NCBI GenBank assembly: GCA_018716085.1 | Contig: DVKK01000052.1 | Location: forward strand, 1 to 36,745 | Length of the DNA: 36,745 nt | Origin: Candidatus Ornithoclostridium excrementipullorum | GTDB lineage: Bacteria; Bacillota; Clostridia; Christensenellales; UBA3700 | Direction of reading: 5' to 3' | Shown here: positions 6,631 through 15,038 of the stretch, piece after piece | Position numbering within the stretch: the stretch's first letter is position 1 | Layout of the letters: each line of letters opens with the position of its first letter | Program-made: the position numbers and the translations under genes | The notes under the pieces: generated by a model | Told to the model about the DNA's origin: nothing | The model's input: the letters and a program-made list of their open reading frames with translations, nothing else | The model's database searches: none

Positions 6631-8352
6631 ATGATCAGCAATTACAAACTCCGCATTTCCTATTCCGTAGACGGGGAGCGCGGCGTAAAACATTCGGAAA
6701 GCGGCGACAACGCCGATTTCCGCATAGAAACCGACGGGAAAGCCGAAGACGGCATAGTAATGCGGCTCGTGCCGCGTAGGGGAAAAAGCATAGAGATAAA
6801 GAGCTTTCGGCTCGAAATTCCTTACGACTTTGCCGACAAGGGCGGCGTCAGAACTCGCGTGTATGCCAACGGTTACCAGTCGTGGACGGATACGCGCGAA
6901 TACACGATCGACGAACATACTCCGCTGTTCGACGGGTGGTTCAAGGATCTGATGCGCATAACGGGAGCGCTTGCCATAGGAGGCAACGACAGTTACGGCG
7001 ACTACCGTTTTACGGAATACAGCAAAAAAGCGGGCAGATTCCATTCGTTTTCCTATATGTACGTCAGGAGGGGAGAAGAAGTCGATCTGTTCGGTTCGAT
7101 GAACGAAAGGACGGGCTACACGATTTTTTACGTAGACGCGGAAAACAATTTGCTCACTTTCGCGAAAGATCTCGAGGGCAAGACGATAGACGGCGAATAC
7201 GAGGTGATGAACGTGCGCAGATACCGCGGCGGTTACGACGAGGTATTCGACAGATGGTTCGCGGACATGAACGTTCCCGCTCCGCGCAAAAAGCACGCCA
7301 ACGGCTATACGACCTGGTACAATTATTACGGCAACATCTCCGAAGATATAGTGTTGCGCGATCTGAAGTCTTTGTCCGAAGCCGGCGTAAAAGCGGATAT
7401 ATTCCAGATAGACGACGGATATCAGACCGCGACGGGCGACTGGCTTTCCGTCAAAAAGGAATTTCCGCGCGGCATGAAGTACGTGGCGGACGCGATCCAC
7501 GAAAAAGGTATGCTCGCGGGACTGTGGCTTGCGCCCTTCGCCGCGGCAAGATCGTCGAAAATCTTCGCCGAACACAAGGACGAATGGTTCGTAAAGGACC
7601 GCAGAGGCAGGCTCGTGAAGGCGGGCTGCAACTGGGGCCCCTTCTATACGTTGGACATCTACAATCCTCAGGCGCGCGCCTATATCGAAAAAGTATTCTC
7701 CACGGTGCTGGGAGAATGGGGATTCGATATGGTCAAACTGGATTTCCTGTACGAAGTCGCCATCGTGCCGTACGGAAACAGGACAAGGGGAGAGATCATG
7801 TGCGACGCGATGGATCTTTTGCGCGAAGTGTGCGGCGATAAACTGATACTCGGCTGCGGGGTCCCTCTTTATCCGGCGTTCGGAAAGGTGGATTTCTGCA
7901 GGATAGGCGCCGACGTGTCTCCGTCGTGGAAAGAGGGATTTTTCGCGCGCCGTCTGCACAGAGAGCGCGTGTCCACCGTAAATACCGTCAACAATTCCAT
8001 CTTCCGCAGACACCTGGACGGCAGGGCTTTCGTCAACGATCCCGACGTGTTCTTCCTGCGCGACTACAATATAGCCATGGGCGAGCAATGCCGCAAGACA
8101 GTCCGTACCGTCAATAAAGTGTTCGGCAATCTGCTGTTCGTTTCGGACGACGTGGGAAGATACGGCGCGAAAGAGAAGCGAGAGCTTTCCGAAACTTTCG
8201 CCGACGACGAGATATCGGTGCAAAGAGCGGAATACGTATCCGCGAATGTGTTCGAGGCGGAATATACGGTCAACGGACGCGAAGAGCGTTTCGAGATCGA
8301 TATGAGATCGGGTGTGCTGACCCAAAAGGATCCTACCTTAAAGAAAAATTAA
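6631..8352 (+). CDS. GH36-like alpha-galactosidase
   Basis: Predicted retaining alpha-galactosidase of clan GH-D acting on raffinose-type or galactomannan side chains, in the cytoplasm because no signal peptide is visible. The 573-residue protein has an N-terminal beta-sandwich-like region (to about 200) and a TIM barrel with the GH36 hallmarks: FQIDDGYQ (258-265), GLWLAPFAA (about 298-306), KLDF with the nucleophile D371, and CRIGADVSPSW with the acid/base D428. It is shorter than the common 700-residue form. Start ATG 6631 follows GGGGAGGATGAC; longer in-frame starts lie inside the promoter. It is a single gene with no transporter or regulator beside it. GH36 also contains alpha-N-acetylgalactosaminidases and raffinose synthases, so the exact sugar is inferred. 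Confidence 0.9.
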   Translation: MISNYKLRISYSVDGERGVKHSESGDNADFRIETDGKAEDGIVMRLVPRRGKSIEIKSFRLEIPYDFADKGGVRTRVYANGYQSWTDTREYTIDEHTPLFDGWFKDLMRITGALAIGGNDSYGDYRFTEYSKKAGRFHSFSYMYVRRGEEVDLFGSMNERTGYTIFYVDAENNLLTFAKDLEGKTIDGEYEVMNVRRYRGGYDEVFDRWFADMNVPAPRKKHANGYTTWYNYYGNISEDIVLRDLKSLSEAGVKADIFQIDDGYQTATGDWLSVKKEFPRGMKYVADAIHEKGMLAGLWLAPFAAARSSKIFAEHKDEWFVKDRRGRLVKAGCNWGPFYTLDIYNPQARAYIEKVFSTVLGEWGFDMVKLDFLYEVAIVPYGNRTRGEIMCDAMDLLREVCGDKLILGCGVPLYPAFGKVDFCRIGADVSPSWKEGFFARRLHRERVSTVNTVNNSIFRRHLDGRAFVNDPDVFFLRDYNIAMGEQCRKTVRTVNKVFGNLLFVSDDVGRYGAKEKRELSETFADDEISVQRAEYVSANVFEAEYTVNGREERFEIDMRSGVLTQKDPTLKKN

Positions 8353-8370
8353 AAATTTTTTATACGCCGC

Positions 8371-8399
8371 TTGTCAACCGTGACGGGCGGTGGTATAAT
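8371..8399 (+). promoter_or_regulatory. Strong sigma-A promoter of lipoprotein gene 1
   Basis: TTGTCA (8371-8376), a 17-bp spacer and TATAAT (8394-8399) with an extended -10 TG one base before it. GAGGAGG follows before ATG 8430. Confidence 0.85.
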
Positions 8400-8429
8400 A
8401 TTGACATAAAACCGAATGAGGAGGTTATT

Positions 8430-8864
8430 ATGAAGAAGAAATTTGCCTTGATAGGCAGCATTGTTGTACTTGCGCTCGTATGCGTGCTCGCGTTCGCGGC
8501 GTGCACTCCGTCCGTCGACTCCTTGACAAAGAAGTATGAAGGCGAAGGTTATACGGTCGCGTCCGTGTCCAAAGACGAATTCAACGAATACATATCCGAT
8601 ATGCCCGTGGGCGAGGATATTCAGATCGAAGAAGGCGACATCGATTATATCTTCACCGCGAGCAAAGGTCTTACGGGATTGGATTCCGTCATCGTCATCG
8701 CTTTTACCGATTCTTCGTTGGTAAAGGATATCCAGGAGAGCTATGACAAAATGATGGAAGAACTGGGAGATGACGGTTCGGATGTAGTCGAATCGATAGT
8801 CAAGCTTGTCGTCAAGGGCAATGCGGTAGCCGTCGGTAGGGGAAACGCCATCGACCTGTTCTGA
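8430..8864 (+). CDS. Small lipoprotein, paralogue 1 of a four-member tandem family
   Basis: A 144-residue lipoprotein of no family I recognise. The signal peptide (MKKKFALIG, hydrophobic core, lipobox FAAC) places the lipidated cysteine at C25. The mature part begins CTPS and has the three blocks shared by the next three genes: KY-x3-GY close to the cysteine (34-41), a hydrophobic strand of the form YxFxAxK in the middle (YIFTASK, about 72-78) followed by IVIAFTD, and a C-terminal block GNAVAVGRGNAIDLF ending at the last residue. The repeated strand-helix pattern suggests one small alpha/beta domain outside the membrane. It has its own promoter and terminator, so it can be regulated apart from its paralogues. 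No enzyme motif is visible; ligand binding or envelope-stress sensing are only guesses. Confidence 0.88.
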   Translation: MKKKFALIGSIVVLALVCVLAFAACTPSVDSLTKKYEGEGYTVASVSKDEFNEYISDMPVGEDIQIEEGDIDYIFTASKGLTGLDSVIVIAFTDSSLVKDIQESYDKMMEELGDDGSDVVESIVKLVVKGNAVAVGRGNAIDLF

Positions 8865-8883
8865 TAAAGAGAATGAAAGATAC

Positions 8884-8916
8884 GAACGGACGTGATCGTC
8901 CGTTCTTCTTTTTTTT
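8884..8916 (+). terminator. Intrinsic terminator of lipoprotein gene 1
   Basis: GAACGGACG (8884-8892) pairs with CGTCCGTTC (8897-8905), loop TGAT, then a long T-rich run. Confidence 0.9.
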
Positions 8917-8942
8917 ATCGGCGGGGCGATCGGATTTTTCTA

Positions 8943-8971
8943 TTGCGAACGCGCGGGAAATATATTATAAT
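8943..8971 (+). promoter_or_regulatory. Sigma-A promoter of lipoprotein genes 2-4
   Basis: TTGCGA (8943-8948), a 17-bp spacer and TATAAT (8966-8971), then GGAGGGT ahead of ATG 8987. Confidence 0.82.
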
Positions 8972-8986
8972 TGACTCGGAGGGTAT

Positions 8987-9418
8987 ATGAGAAAGTGTAT
9001 TTTTTGCGTTCTCGCCGTTACGGTCGTGACGGTCGCGCTGACGATGTTCGGCTGCACCCCGTCTTCCGAGGCAGTCGAAAAGACTTATTCGGACGCCGGA
9101 TATACGGTGGAGATCGGCGATCTTTCGGAGATATCTCTGCCCGCGAATGCGGCGCTGAGGCAGTTGCTTTCAAATGCGGAAGGCGAAGTCCGATATGCGT
9201 TTTACGCGCAGAAGACCGACGTCCTGGGAGTGAGTTCGTTCGCCGCGGGCATATGCTTCGTTTCGGAGGATCTTGCGAAAAAGGCGGAGAGCGACTGGCT
9301 CGCGTTTCTGGGTGAAAACGCTTCCGCGACGGTTTCGGTCAAGGGTAATCTTGCGGTAATAGGTACGGCGGACGCCGTACGGCTGATAGACGATTATAAG
9401 GACGGATTGCTGGGATGA
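8987..9418 (+). CDS. Small lipoprotein, paralogue 2 of the tandem family
   Basis: A 143-residue lipoprotein: signal peptide with lipobox MFGC (lipidated C23), then CTPSSEAVEKTYSDAGYTV, which lines up with paralogue 1. The middle block is VRYAFYAQK followed by a hydrophobic strand (GICFVSED) and a helix (LAKKAESDW). The C-terminal block is KGNLAVIGTADAVRLI, here with a short extra tail (DDYKDGLLG) that the others lack. It is the first gene of a three-gene transcript and its TGA stop overlaps the ATG of paralogue 3, so their translation is coupled. Sequence identity between paralogues is low outside the blocks, which points to old duplications or fast change. Function unknown. Confidence 0.87.
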   Translation: MRKCIFCVLAVTVVTVALTMFGCTPSSEAVEKTYSDAGYTVEIGDLSEISLPANAALRQLLSNAEGEVRYAFYAQKTDVLGVSSFAAGICFVSEDLAKKAESDWLAFLGENASATVSVKGNLAVIGTADAVRLIDDYKDGLLG

Positions 9419-9828
9419 GAGAAAGGATAAAGAGAATATCGGCGGCGGTCGTCGCTATGCTTGCGGTTTTGCTTTTCGTTGTCGGATGTACTCCGAGCAA
9501 AGAGGCTTGCCGCCTCAAATACGAGAACGCGGGATACGTCAACGTTCAGATAAGCGCCCATACGTTGGGGCTTAGCAGCGAAGCCGTGGAATACGTGTTC
9601 CGCGCGGAAAGATCCGCCGAAGGCGGGTCCGACGTAGACGGAGGGGAAACGTCTGCTGCCGTCGAACAGGTGACCGTGGTGTGCTTTACAGACGACGCGG
9701 CGGCTCTGGAATATTCCGATACGCTGAACACAGACTACGCCGAAGAGATAGAGGCGGGAGCGTATGCCGTGCGTCTTGAAGGCAAGATCGTCGTATTCGG
9801 CGCTCCCGCGGCGGTGGAGCTGTTCTGA
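9415..9828 (+). CDS. Small lipoprotein, paralogue 3 of the tandem family
   Basis: A 137-residue lipoprotein: basic N-terminus MRERIKR, hydrophobic core and lipobox VVGC (C25), then CTPSKEACRLKYENAGYVNV. The middle block is VEYVFRAER followed by a Gly/Asp/Glu-rich loop of about 20 residues that is unique to this copy, then VTVVCFTDD and a helix (AAALEYSDT). It closes with EGKIVVFGAPAAVELF at the last residue, as in paralogue 1. The start ATG overlaps the previous stop (ATGA) and its own stop overlaps the next start (TGATG). The only site before it is a weak GGA, in keeping with coupled translation. Function unknown. Confidence 0.87.
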   Translation: MRERIKRISAAVVAMLAVLLFVVGCTPSKEACRLKYENAGYVNVQISAHTLGLSSEAVEYVFRAERSAEGGSDVDGGETSAAVEQVTVVCFTDDAAALEYSDTLNTDYAEEIEAGAYAVRLEGKIVVFGAPAAVELF

Positions 9829-10187
9829 TGAAGAGATTACCGTTATTGGTCTGCGCTGCGGCGGTATTGCTTTGTGCGGCGCTGTTTTCGGCGTGTACGG
9901 GCGAAGAAGGCGAGGTCAGAGAAAAATATGCTCGGGAAGGGTTCGTTTCTTACGCCTGTACGGCGGACGACTTCGGAGCTGACGCAGAGCAGACCGATTT
10001 CGTTTATTACGGAGTGAAAGGCGCGAATACCGAGTCGCCCGCTTTCGTGTGCGTGATTACATTCGGGTCGCTCGACGCCGCGAGCGCATACGAAGAGGAT
10101 CATTCGGGCGACGCCGACAAACCCAATATGCGCAGGGCGGGCAGAGCCGTGATATTCGGGGACAAGAGCGCCGTCGATATGTATTGA
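9828..10187 (+). CDS. Small lipoprotein, paralogue 4 of the tandem family (most diverged)
   Basis: A 119-residue lipoprotein, the shortest copy. The signal peptide has lipobox FSAC (C23). The post-cysteine TPS is changed to TGEE, but EKYAREGF keeps the KY-x3-G-aromatic spacing. The middle block is TDFVYYGVK, followed by FVCVITFGS and a helix (LDAASAYEEDH). The C-terminal block is AGRAVIFGDKSAVDMY. Start ATG 9828 overlaps the preceding TGA. The coding sequence ends 12 bases before a full-consensus promoter for the next gene and no terminator is visible, so some read-through into the permease gene is possible. Function unknown. Confidence 0.86.
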   Translation: MKRLPLLVCAAAVLLCAALFSACTGEEGEVREKYAREGFVSYACTADDFGADAEQTDFVYYGVKGANTESPAFVCVITFGSLDAASAYEEDHSGDADKPNMRRAGRAVIFGDKSAVDMY

Positions 10188-10199
10188 CGCTTATATCGT

Positions 10200-10228
10200 T
10201 TGACAGGGGGATATAATTTTATTATAAT
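10200..10228 (+). promoter_or_regulatory. Full-consensus sigma-A promoter of the EIIC-like permease gene
   Basis: TTGACA (10200-10205), exactly 17 bp, TATAAT (10223-10228): a perfect match to the vegetative consensus. A second TATAAT at 10212-10217 has no -35 partner. Confidence 0.9.
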
Positions 10229-10238
10229 ATAGGACGCA

Positions 10239-10264
10239 GCTTCGCGGCGCGCCGCGCCCGAAGC
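10239..10264 (+). promoter_or_regulatory. GC-rich hairpin in the leader of the permease mRNA
   Basis: GCTTCG (10239-10244) pairs with CGAAGC (10259-10264). It encloses the perfect 12-bp palindrome GCGGCGCGCCGC (10244-10255). It would start a few bases after the predicted transcription start and could stabilise the mRNA or be a protein target. Confidence 0.5.
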
Positions 10265-10302
10265 CCGCGTGTTTTATCGAACGATCTGTTTTGGGTGGAT
10301 TT

Positions 10303-11532
10303 ATGCAAAAACAAGAGAATGATCTTGCAGAAGACGTGCAAAAGACAGCCCAAGAGGAAGAAGTAGTACAAAGCCCTCGCACTCCCGCGCGCAAAGTGTG
10401 GGACACGGTAAAGAAACTGAGCAAACGATGGTTCATCGACGCCTTCACGGGCATGGCGCAAGGTCTGTTCGTGACGCTGATAGCGGGCACTATCGTCAAG
10501 ACCGTCGGTAATCTGATCGGCGACAACGCCTTCGGCAATATGCTCGTATTGCTCGGCAACATAGCGTCGGTGCTAATGGGCGCCGGTATAGGCGCGGGAA
10601 TAGCCAGTCATATTGGAGCGAAAAAGCTCGTGATCTTTGCATCGATGGTAGCGGGATTCGTAGGAGCGTATTCGCAGCAGTTCATAGGCGCGGATTTCTC
10701 GGGCGGCACGCTCGGCGACATAACCGCGATCGTCGCGAAAGGTTCTCCCGGCAATCCGATAGGTGCGTACGTGGTCGCGCTTGCCGCGGCGGAACTCGGC
10801 AATCTGGTATCGGGCAAGACGAAACTCGATATCCTGCTCGTACCGCTCACGTGTCTGCTTACGTCCTTCGCTTTCGCCTACGTAGCGTATCCGTTTATCT
10901 GGCTTATCGATATGCTGGGCAAGGGAATAGCCGCGGCGACGGCGATAACTCCGTTCTTTATGGGTATAATCGTATCCGTAGTCATGGGCATACTGCTCAC
11001 GATGCCTACGTCCAGCGCCGCGATATGGGTCTCCGTGTCGAGTACGATCCTCGCGAGCGGCACGGCGGCGGAACAGGAAGCGATGTATATCGCAGGCGGA
11101 GCGGCAGTAGTCGGATGCGCGTGTCAGATGGTCGGTTTCGCGGTCATGAGTTTTAAGGAAAACGGAGTGAGCGGACTGATCTCGCAGGGATTGGGGACGA
11201 GTATGTTGCAGATACCCAACATAATGCGTAATCCCCGCATATTCATTCCTCCGATCGTGGCGAGCGCGATCTGTGGTCCGATCGCGACCTGCGCGTTCAA
11301 ACTGCGTTGCGGCGCTTCGGGCGGAGGCATGGGCACCTGCGGTTTCGTCGGCATAATCGACGCGTTCGAAGCGAGCGTGTCGCAGGGACATATGGAATGG
11401 TGGCTTTTCGCGATATGCGTGGCGCTGCTGTTCTTTATCGTGCCGGGAGTCGTTTCTTTCCTCGTATGCGAATTGCTGAGGAAAGTCGGATGGATCAAGC
11501 CCGGCGACATGAAATTGGATTACGACAACTGA
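10303..11532 (+). CDS. PTS EIIC-like membrane permease (PTS_EIIC_2 type)
   Basis: A 409-residue integral membrane protein resembling the stand-alone PTS_EIIC_2 family that is widespread in Firmicutes. After a hydrophilic N-terminal stretch of about 45 residues there are roughly ten glycine- and alanine-rich helices, with family-like segments such as MGAGIGAGIASHIGAKKLV and GSPGNPIGAYVVALAAAE. No EIIA or EIIB gene or domain lies nearby, so transport by phosphorylation is not shown; the substrate is unknown. Start ATG 10303 follows GGGTGGAT; an in-frame TTG at 10291 is less likely. It has a perfect consensus promoter and is followed after 36 bases by pepF without a terminator, so the two are probably co-transcribed. 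Confidence 0.82.
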   Translation: MQKQENDLAEDVQKTAQEEEVVQSPRTPARKVWDTVKKLSKRWFIDAFTGMAQGLFVTLIAGTIVKTVGNLIGDNAFGNMLVLLGNIASVLMGAGIGAGIASHIGAKKLVIFASMVAGFVGAYSQQFIGADFSGGTLGDITAIVAKGSPGNPIGAYVVALAAAELGNLVSGKTKLDILLVPLTCLLTSFAFAYVAYPFIWLIDMLGKGIAAATAITPFFMGIIVSVVMGILLTMPTSSAAIWVSVSSTILASGTAAEQEAMYIAGGAAVVGCACQMVGFAVMSFKENGVSGLISQGLGTSMLQIPNIMRNPRIFIPPIVASAICGPIATCAFKLRCGASGGGMGTCGFVGIIDAFEASVSQGHMEWWLFAICVALLFFIVPGVVSFLVCELLRKVGWIKPGDMKLDYDN

Positions 11533-11568
11533 CGTCGGCTTTTCGGCGCGGCTGTCGGGGAGTGGGAA

Positions 11569-13350
11569 ATGCGCAGAAGCGATATCGAAAGCAAATACAA
11601 GTGGAAGCTCGAGGACATAATCCCGTCCGACGAGGCGTGGGAAAAAGAGTTTGCCGCGCTTAAAGACAAGTGCGGCGAACTGTGCGCATACGACGGCAAA
11701 CTGACCGACAGGGATCGGGTCCTCGCCTGTCTTAAATTGCAGGACGAAGTCAGCCTGTGCGCCGAGAGGCTGTATGTGTTTTCGGCGATGCGCCGCGACG
11801 AGAACGTCGGCGACGCCGATAGCCAGGCCCGCTGCGACAGAGCCGAGTCCGCGCTCGTCAAGATGTCCGAAATGACGGCGTTTATCACGCCTCAGCTTAC
11901 CGCGCTCGACGAAGATACTCTGCGCGGGTTTGCCGAGGATCCCGATTTTTCCGATTACGATTATCTGATACGCACGCTGATCAGGACCAAAAAGCACACT
12001 CTTTCCGAAAAGGAGGAGCGGTTGCTCGCAATGACGGGTTCGTTCTCGTCTACCGCGCAGGACGCTTTCCGTATGCTCGACAACGCGGACATACGTTTCG
12101 AGCCTTACGTTAAGAGCGACGGAAGCGAAGTCAAACTCACGCACGGAATATACGGAGCGGAGATGCAGTCGCCCGTAAGGGAAGACCGGAAAAAGGCGTT
12201 CGAGACCATGCACGGCGCGTTCAAAGCAAACGTCAATACGCTCGCGGCGCTCTATTCGGGCAACGTTAAAAAGAATATTTTCTACTCCCGTGCGAGAGGT
12301 TACCAAGGCTGTCTGGACAGGGCGACTTCAGGAGAAGACGTGCCGCAGTCCGTTTACCGCAAACTCGTCGGATGCGTGGAGGGAGGGCTTCCCGCGCTCT
12401 CGGAGTATCTCGAGTACCGCCGCCGTAAACTCGGCGTCGAGGAACTTCATATGTACGATCTGCACGTTCCGCTGGTCGGAGGCGCAGAACTTTCGCTCGA
12501 ATACGAAGACGCCTGCAAACTCGTCGAAGAAGCGTTGGCGCCGCTCGGAGAAGAATACGGAGAACTGCTCAGAAAGGCTTTTGCCGAAGGCTGGATCGAC
12601 GTGTGCGAAAACGAGGGCAAGCGCAGCGGAGCGTATTCCTGGGGCGCTTACGGCACTCATCCGTACGTGCTGCTCAACTACCAGAAGACCACGAGCGACG
12701 TGTTTACGATAGCGCACGAACTGGGGCACGCGATGCATTCGCATTACAGCAATCTCAATCAGCCTTACGCAAAGGCGGGCTATACCATTTTCGTGGCGGA
12801 AGTCGCTTCGACCGTCAACGAAACTCTCATGCTCCGTCATCTGCTCGGCAAATGCACCGACAAAGCGCAGCGCGCGTATCTGCTTTCGTATATGCTCGAT
12901 ATGTTCCGCACGACGGTGTTCCGTCAGACGCAGTTCGCCCAGTTCGAGCTCGAGGCGCACGAGAGAGCCGAAAAGGACGAACCTTTGACCGCACAGACTC
13001 TGAGCGATCTCTATTACGATCTCAACCGCAAATATTATTCGGGAGAGAACGTCGTCTGCGACGATCTCATCCGTTACGAGTGGAGCAGGATACCGCATTT
13101 CTATACCGCTTTTTACGTTTACAAGTACGCCACGGGTCTGATAAGCGCGGTATGTATAGCCGACCGCATACTCAACGAGGGCGAAAAGGCGGTCGCCGAT
13201 TACAAAAAATTCCTCTCCGCGGGCGGAAGTATGCCGCCTGTCGAGATACTGAAACTCGCGGGAGTCGATCTGACCGACGACGCGCCGTTCGAGAAAGCGA
13301 TGAAGATGTTCTCGGACTTTTTGGCAGAATTGAAGAAGTCGGACGAATAA
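11569..13350 (+). CDS. pepF: Oligoendopeptidase F (M3 family zinc peptidase)
   Basis: Cytoplasmic metallopeptidase that cleaves short peptides. The 593-residue length and composition fit PepF. The zinc motif HExxH is HELGH at 383-387, with the third-ligand region FVAEVASTVNETLM about 25-30 residues downstream (E near 411). The N-terminal helical oligopeptidase domain precedes it. The C-terminus has the usual YYSGENV and FYTAFYVYKYATG segments seen in PepF. Start ATG 11569 follows a GGGAGTGGG stretch. It lies 36 bases behind the permease gene and 9 bases ahead of dnaB, so the three genes likely share a transcript. Confidence 0.96.
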   Translation: MRRSDIESKYKWKLEDIIPSDEAWEKEFAALKDKCGELCAYDGKLTDRDRVLACLKLQDEVSLCAERLYVFSAMRRDENVGDADSQARCDRAESALVKMSEMTAFITPQLTALDEDTLRGFAEDPDFSDYDYLIRTLIRTKKHTLSEKEERLLAMTGSFSSTAQDAFRMLDNADIRFEPYVKSDGSEVKLTHGIYGAEMQSPVREDRKKAFETMHGAFKANVNTLAALYSGNVKKNIFYSRARGYQGCLDRATSGEDVPQSVYRKLVGCVEGGLPALSEYLEYRRRKLGVEELHMYDLHVPLVGGAELSLEYEDACKLVEEALAPLGEEYGELLRKAFAEGWIDVCENEGKRSGAYSWGAYGTHPYVLLNYQKTTSDVFTIAHELGHAMHSHYSNLNQPYAKAGYTIFVAEVASTVNETLMLRHLLGKCTDKAQRAYLLSYMLDMFRTTVFRQTQFAQFELEAHERAEKDEPLTAQTLSDLYYDLNRKYYSGENVVCDDLIRYEWSRIPHFYTAFYVYKYATGLISAVCIADRILNEGEKAVADYKKFLSAGGSMPPVEILKLAGVDLTDDAPFEKAMKMFSDFLAELKKSDE

Positions 13351-13359
13351 GGAGGGACT

Positions 13360-14985
13360 ATGCCACAGAACAACAGCGGAGCCAAACTTCCCGTCAACAG
13401 GACGATGCCTCACAGCCAGGAGGCGGAAGACGCCGTCATCGGAGCGTTTCTGACCGACGGCAGACTTTTTGCGGAACTCGGCGCGAAACTGAAAGATACC
13501 GACTTTTATTCGCAGTCGAACAGGCTCATATTCGGCGCGATCAAAAATCTCGCGATGAGGGGACTGCCCGCCGATATAATCACTCTTACCAACGAACTGC
13601 GCTCCAGGACGGACAGGGACGGAACGACCGATCTCGACCGTGCCGGCGGGCTGGACAGGCTGGAAGAACTGACCGAGGCTATCCCGTCCGCGGCAAACTG
13701 CGCCTATTACATAGACATCGTCAAACGCGACGCGCTCATGCGCAGGATAATAGAAGTGGGCATGACGATCGTGGACAACGCCTATACGCTCGACGACGCG
13801 GAAAAGTGCCTTGCGCTGGCGGAGGCGGAGGTTTACGCTCTCGGCAGCGAAACGCAGTCAGCCGATCTCGTCCCTTTGGGAGAGCCCGTACTGAAAGTCG
13901 TCGAGAAATTCGTCGAAGTGTACCAGACCAAAAAGCCTGCGAAGGGACTTCTGTCTTACTATAAGAATCTCGACAACATCACCAACGGATTCCTTCCCGG
14001 ACAGATGCTTGTGCTCGCGGCAAGACCGGGCTGCGGAAAGACCGCGTTTGCGATGAGCATTGCGACCAATATTTCCAAATATGCGCCCGACAAGGTGATC
14101 GCCACGTTCAACTTGGAAATGTCGGCGACCGAACTTGCGCAGAGAATGGTGGTTTCCGCGAGCGGGATACCGAGCGACGTGCTGTCCAAGGGCGACGAGA
14201 GCCAGGAAGAGCTGACGAGGCTGTTCGAGGCGCAGACCAGCCTGTCCAACAGCAAGATATACATAGACCAGTCTACCGAAAACACCGCGGAAGTCATTAT
14301 GTCGAAGTGCCGACGTCTGAAAAACCGGGAAAAGCGGCTGGATCTGGTCATTATAGACTATCTGCAGCTGATGGAACCCACCAAGAGCAGAAACGGCAAC
14401 CGCCAGCAGGAGGTCTCCGACACTTCGCGTATGATCAAGATAATGGCGAAGGAACTCGAAGTGCCCGTACTGCTGCTGTCGCAGATGTCGAGAGATATAG
14501 AGAAGAGAGAGATCAAGACCCCGATGCTGTCCGACCTGAGAGAATCGGGAGCCATCGAGCAGGACGCCGACATGGTCATGTTCCTCAACGACGCAAACTC
14601 CGACGACGCCGAAGGGGACGAAAAAGCCATAGAACTGATCATAGCCAAGCATCGTAACGGCGCGACCGGAAGCATATTCTACGTGTTTGACAAGCGCCGT
14701 ATGCGTTTCAGGGCGGCGGCGGGCAAATACCTCGCGAAGAAGAAAGAAAACGAAGGCGAGCCCGAAAAAGTCGGGGAGATCATGGAGCGCGGCGACGTAT
14801 ACGACGATTATGAAGCGGAGTATTCGGACAACGACGTTCCGCCGGAAGACAACGATAAGTACGACGCCGGATACGGAACTCCGAGCGAAGAGCGGAACGA
14901 TCCCGCGAACGACGGGTTCGACCTTTCCGAATTACAGGATACCGACATTCCCGACTTCCCGACGGGCGGCGGGGAAGAGATGTGA
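13360..14985 (+). CDS. dnaB: Replicative DNA helicase (DnaB family) with acidic C-terminal tail
   Basis: Hexameric 5'-to-3' helicase of the replication fork (called DnaC in B. subtilis). It has the N-terminal helical domain (about 15-115, with PHSQEAEDAVIGA near the start), a linker, and the RecA-like motor. The Walker A motif is ARPGCGKTAF near residues 221-230, Walker B is LVIIDYLQLM, and later motifs are LLSQMSRDIEKR and SDLRESGAIEQDADMV. At 541 residues it is about 90 longer than usual because of an Asp/Glu-rich C-terminal tail (from about 460 to the end), which is probably disordered. No intein interrupts the Walker motif. Start ATG 13360 follows AAGGAGG. Confidence 0.97.
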   Translation: MPQNNSGAKLPVNRTMPHSQEAEDAVIGAFLTDGRLFAELGAKLKDTDFYSQSNRLIFGAIKNLAMRGLPADIITLTNELRSRTDRDGTTDLDRAGGLDRLEELTEAIPSAANCAYYIDIVKRDALMRRIIEVGMTIVDNAYTLDDAEKCLALAEAEVYALGSETQSADLVPLGEPVLKVVEKFVEVYQTKKPAKGLLSYYKNLDNITNGFLPGQMLVLAARPGCGKTAFAMSIATNISKYAPDKVIATFNLEMSATELAQRMVVSASGIPSDVLSKGDESQEELTRLFEAQTSLSNSKIYIDQSTENTAEVIMSKCRRLKNREKRLDLVIIDYLQLMEPTKSRNGNRQQEVSDTSRMIKIMAKELEVPVLLLSQMSRDIEKREIKTPMLSDLRESGAIEQDADMVMFLNDANSDDAEGDEKAIELIIAKHRNGATGSIFYVFDKRRMRFRAAAGKYLAKKKENEGEPEKVGEIMERGDVYDDYEAEYSDNDVPPEDNDKYDAGYGTPSEERNDPANDGFDLSELQDTDIPDFPTGGGEEM

Positions 14986-15038
14986 CAAGCCGTTAAAATA
15001 TATCGCGTCTCCGCGGCATATATTGGAGCGGAGGACGT

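Noticed and set aside
6121..8325. A 734-codon minus-strand frame opposite the alpha-galactosidase gene
   Set aside because: Antisense to a clear GH36 gene and across its promoter; no ribosome binding site or recognisable motif.
10291..10302. TTG start four codons before ATG for the permease
   Set aside because: The TTG overlaps the ribosome binding site GGGTGGAT that fits ATG 10303.
10573..12306. A 577-codon minus-strand frame opposite the permease and pepF
   Set aside because: Antisense shadow with Arg-rich composition and no domain.
13360..14985. Possible intein or insertion in the long DnaB
   Set aside because: The Walker A region is uninterrupted; the extra length is an acidic C-terminal tail.
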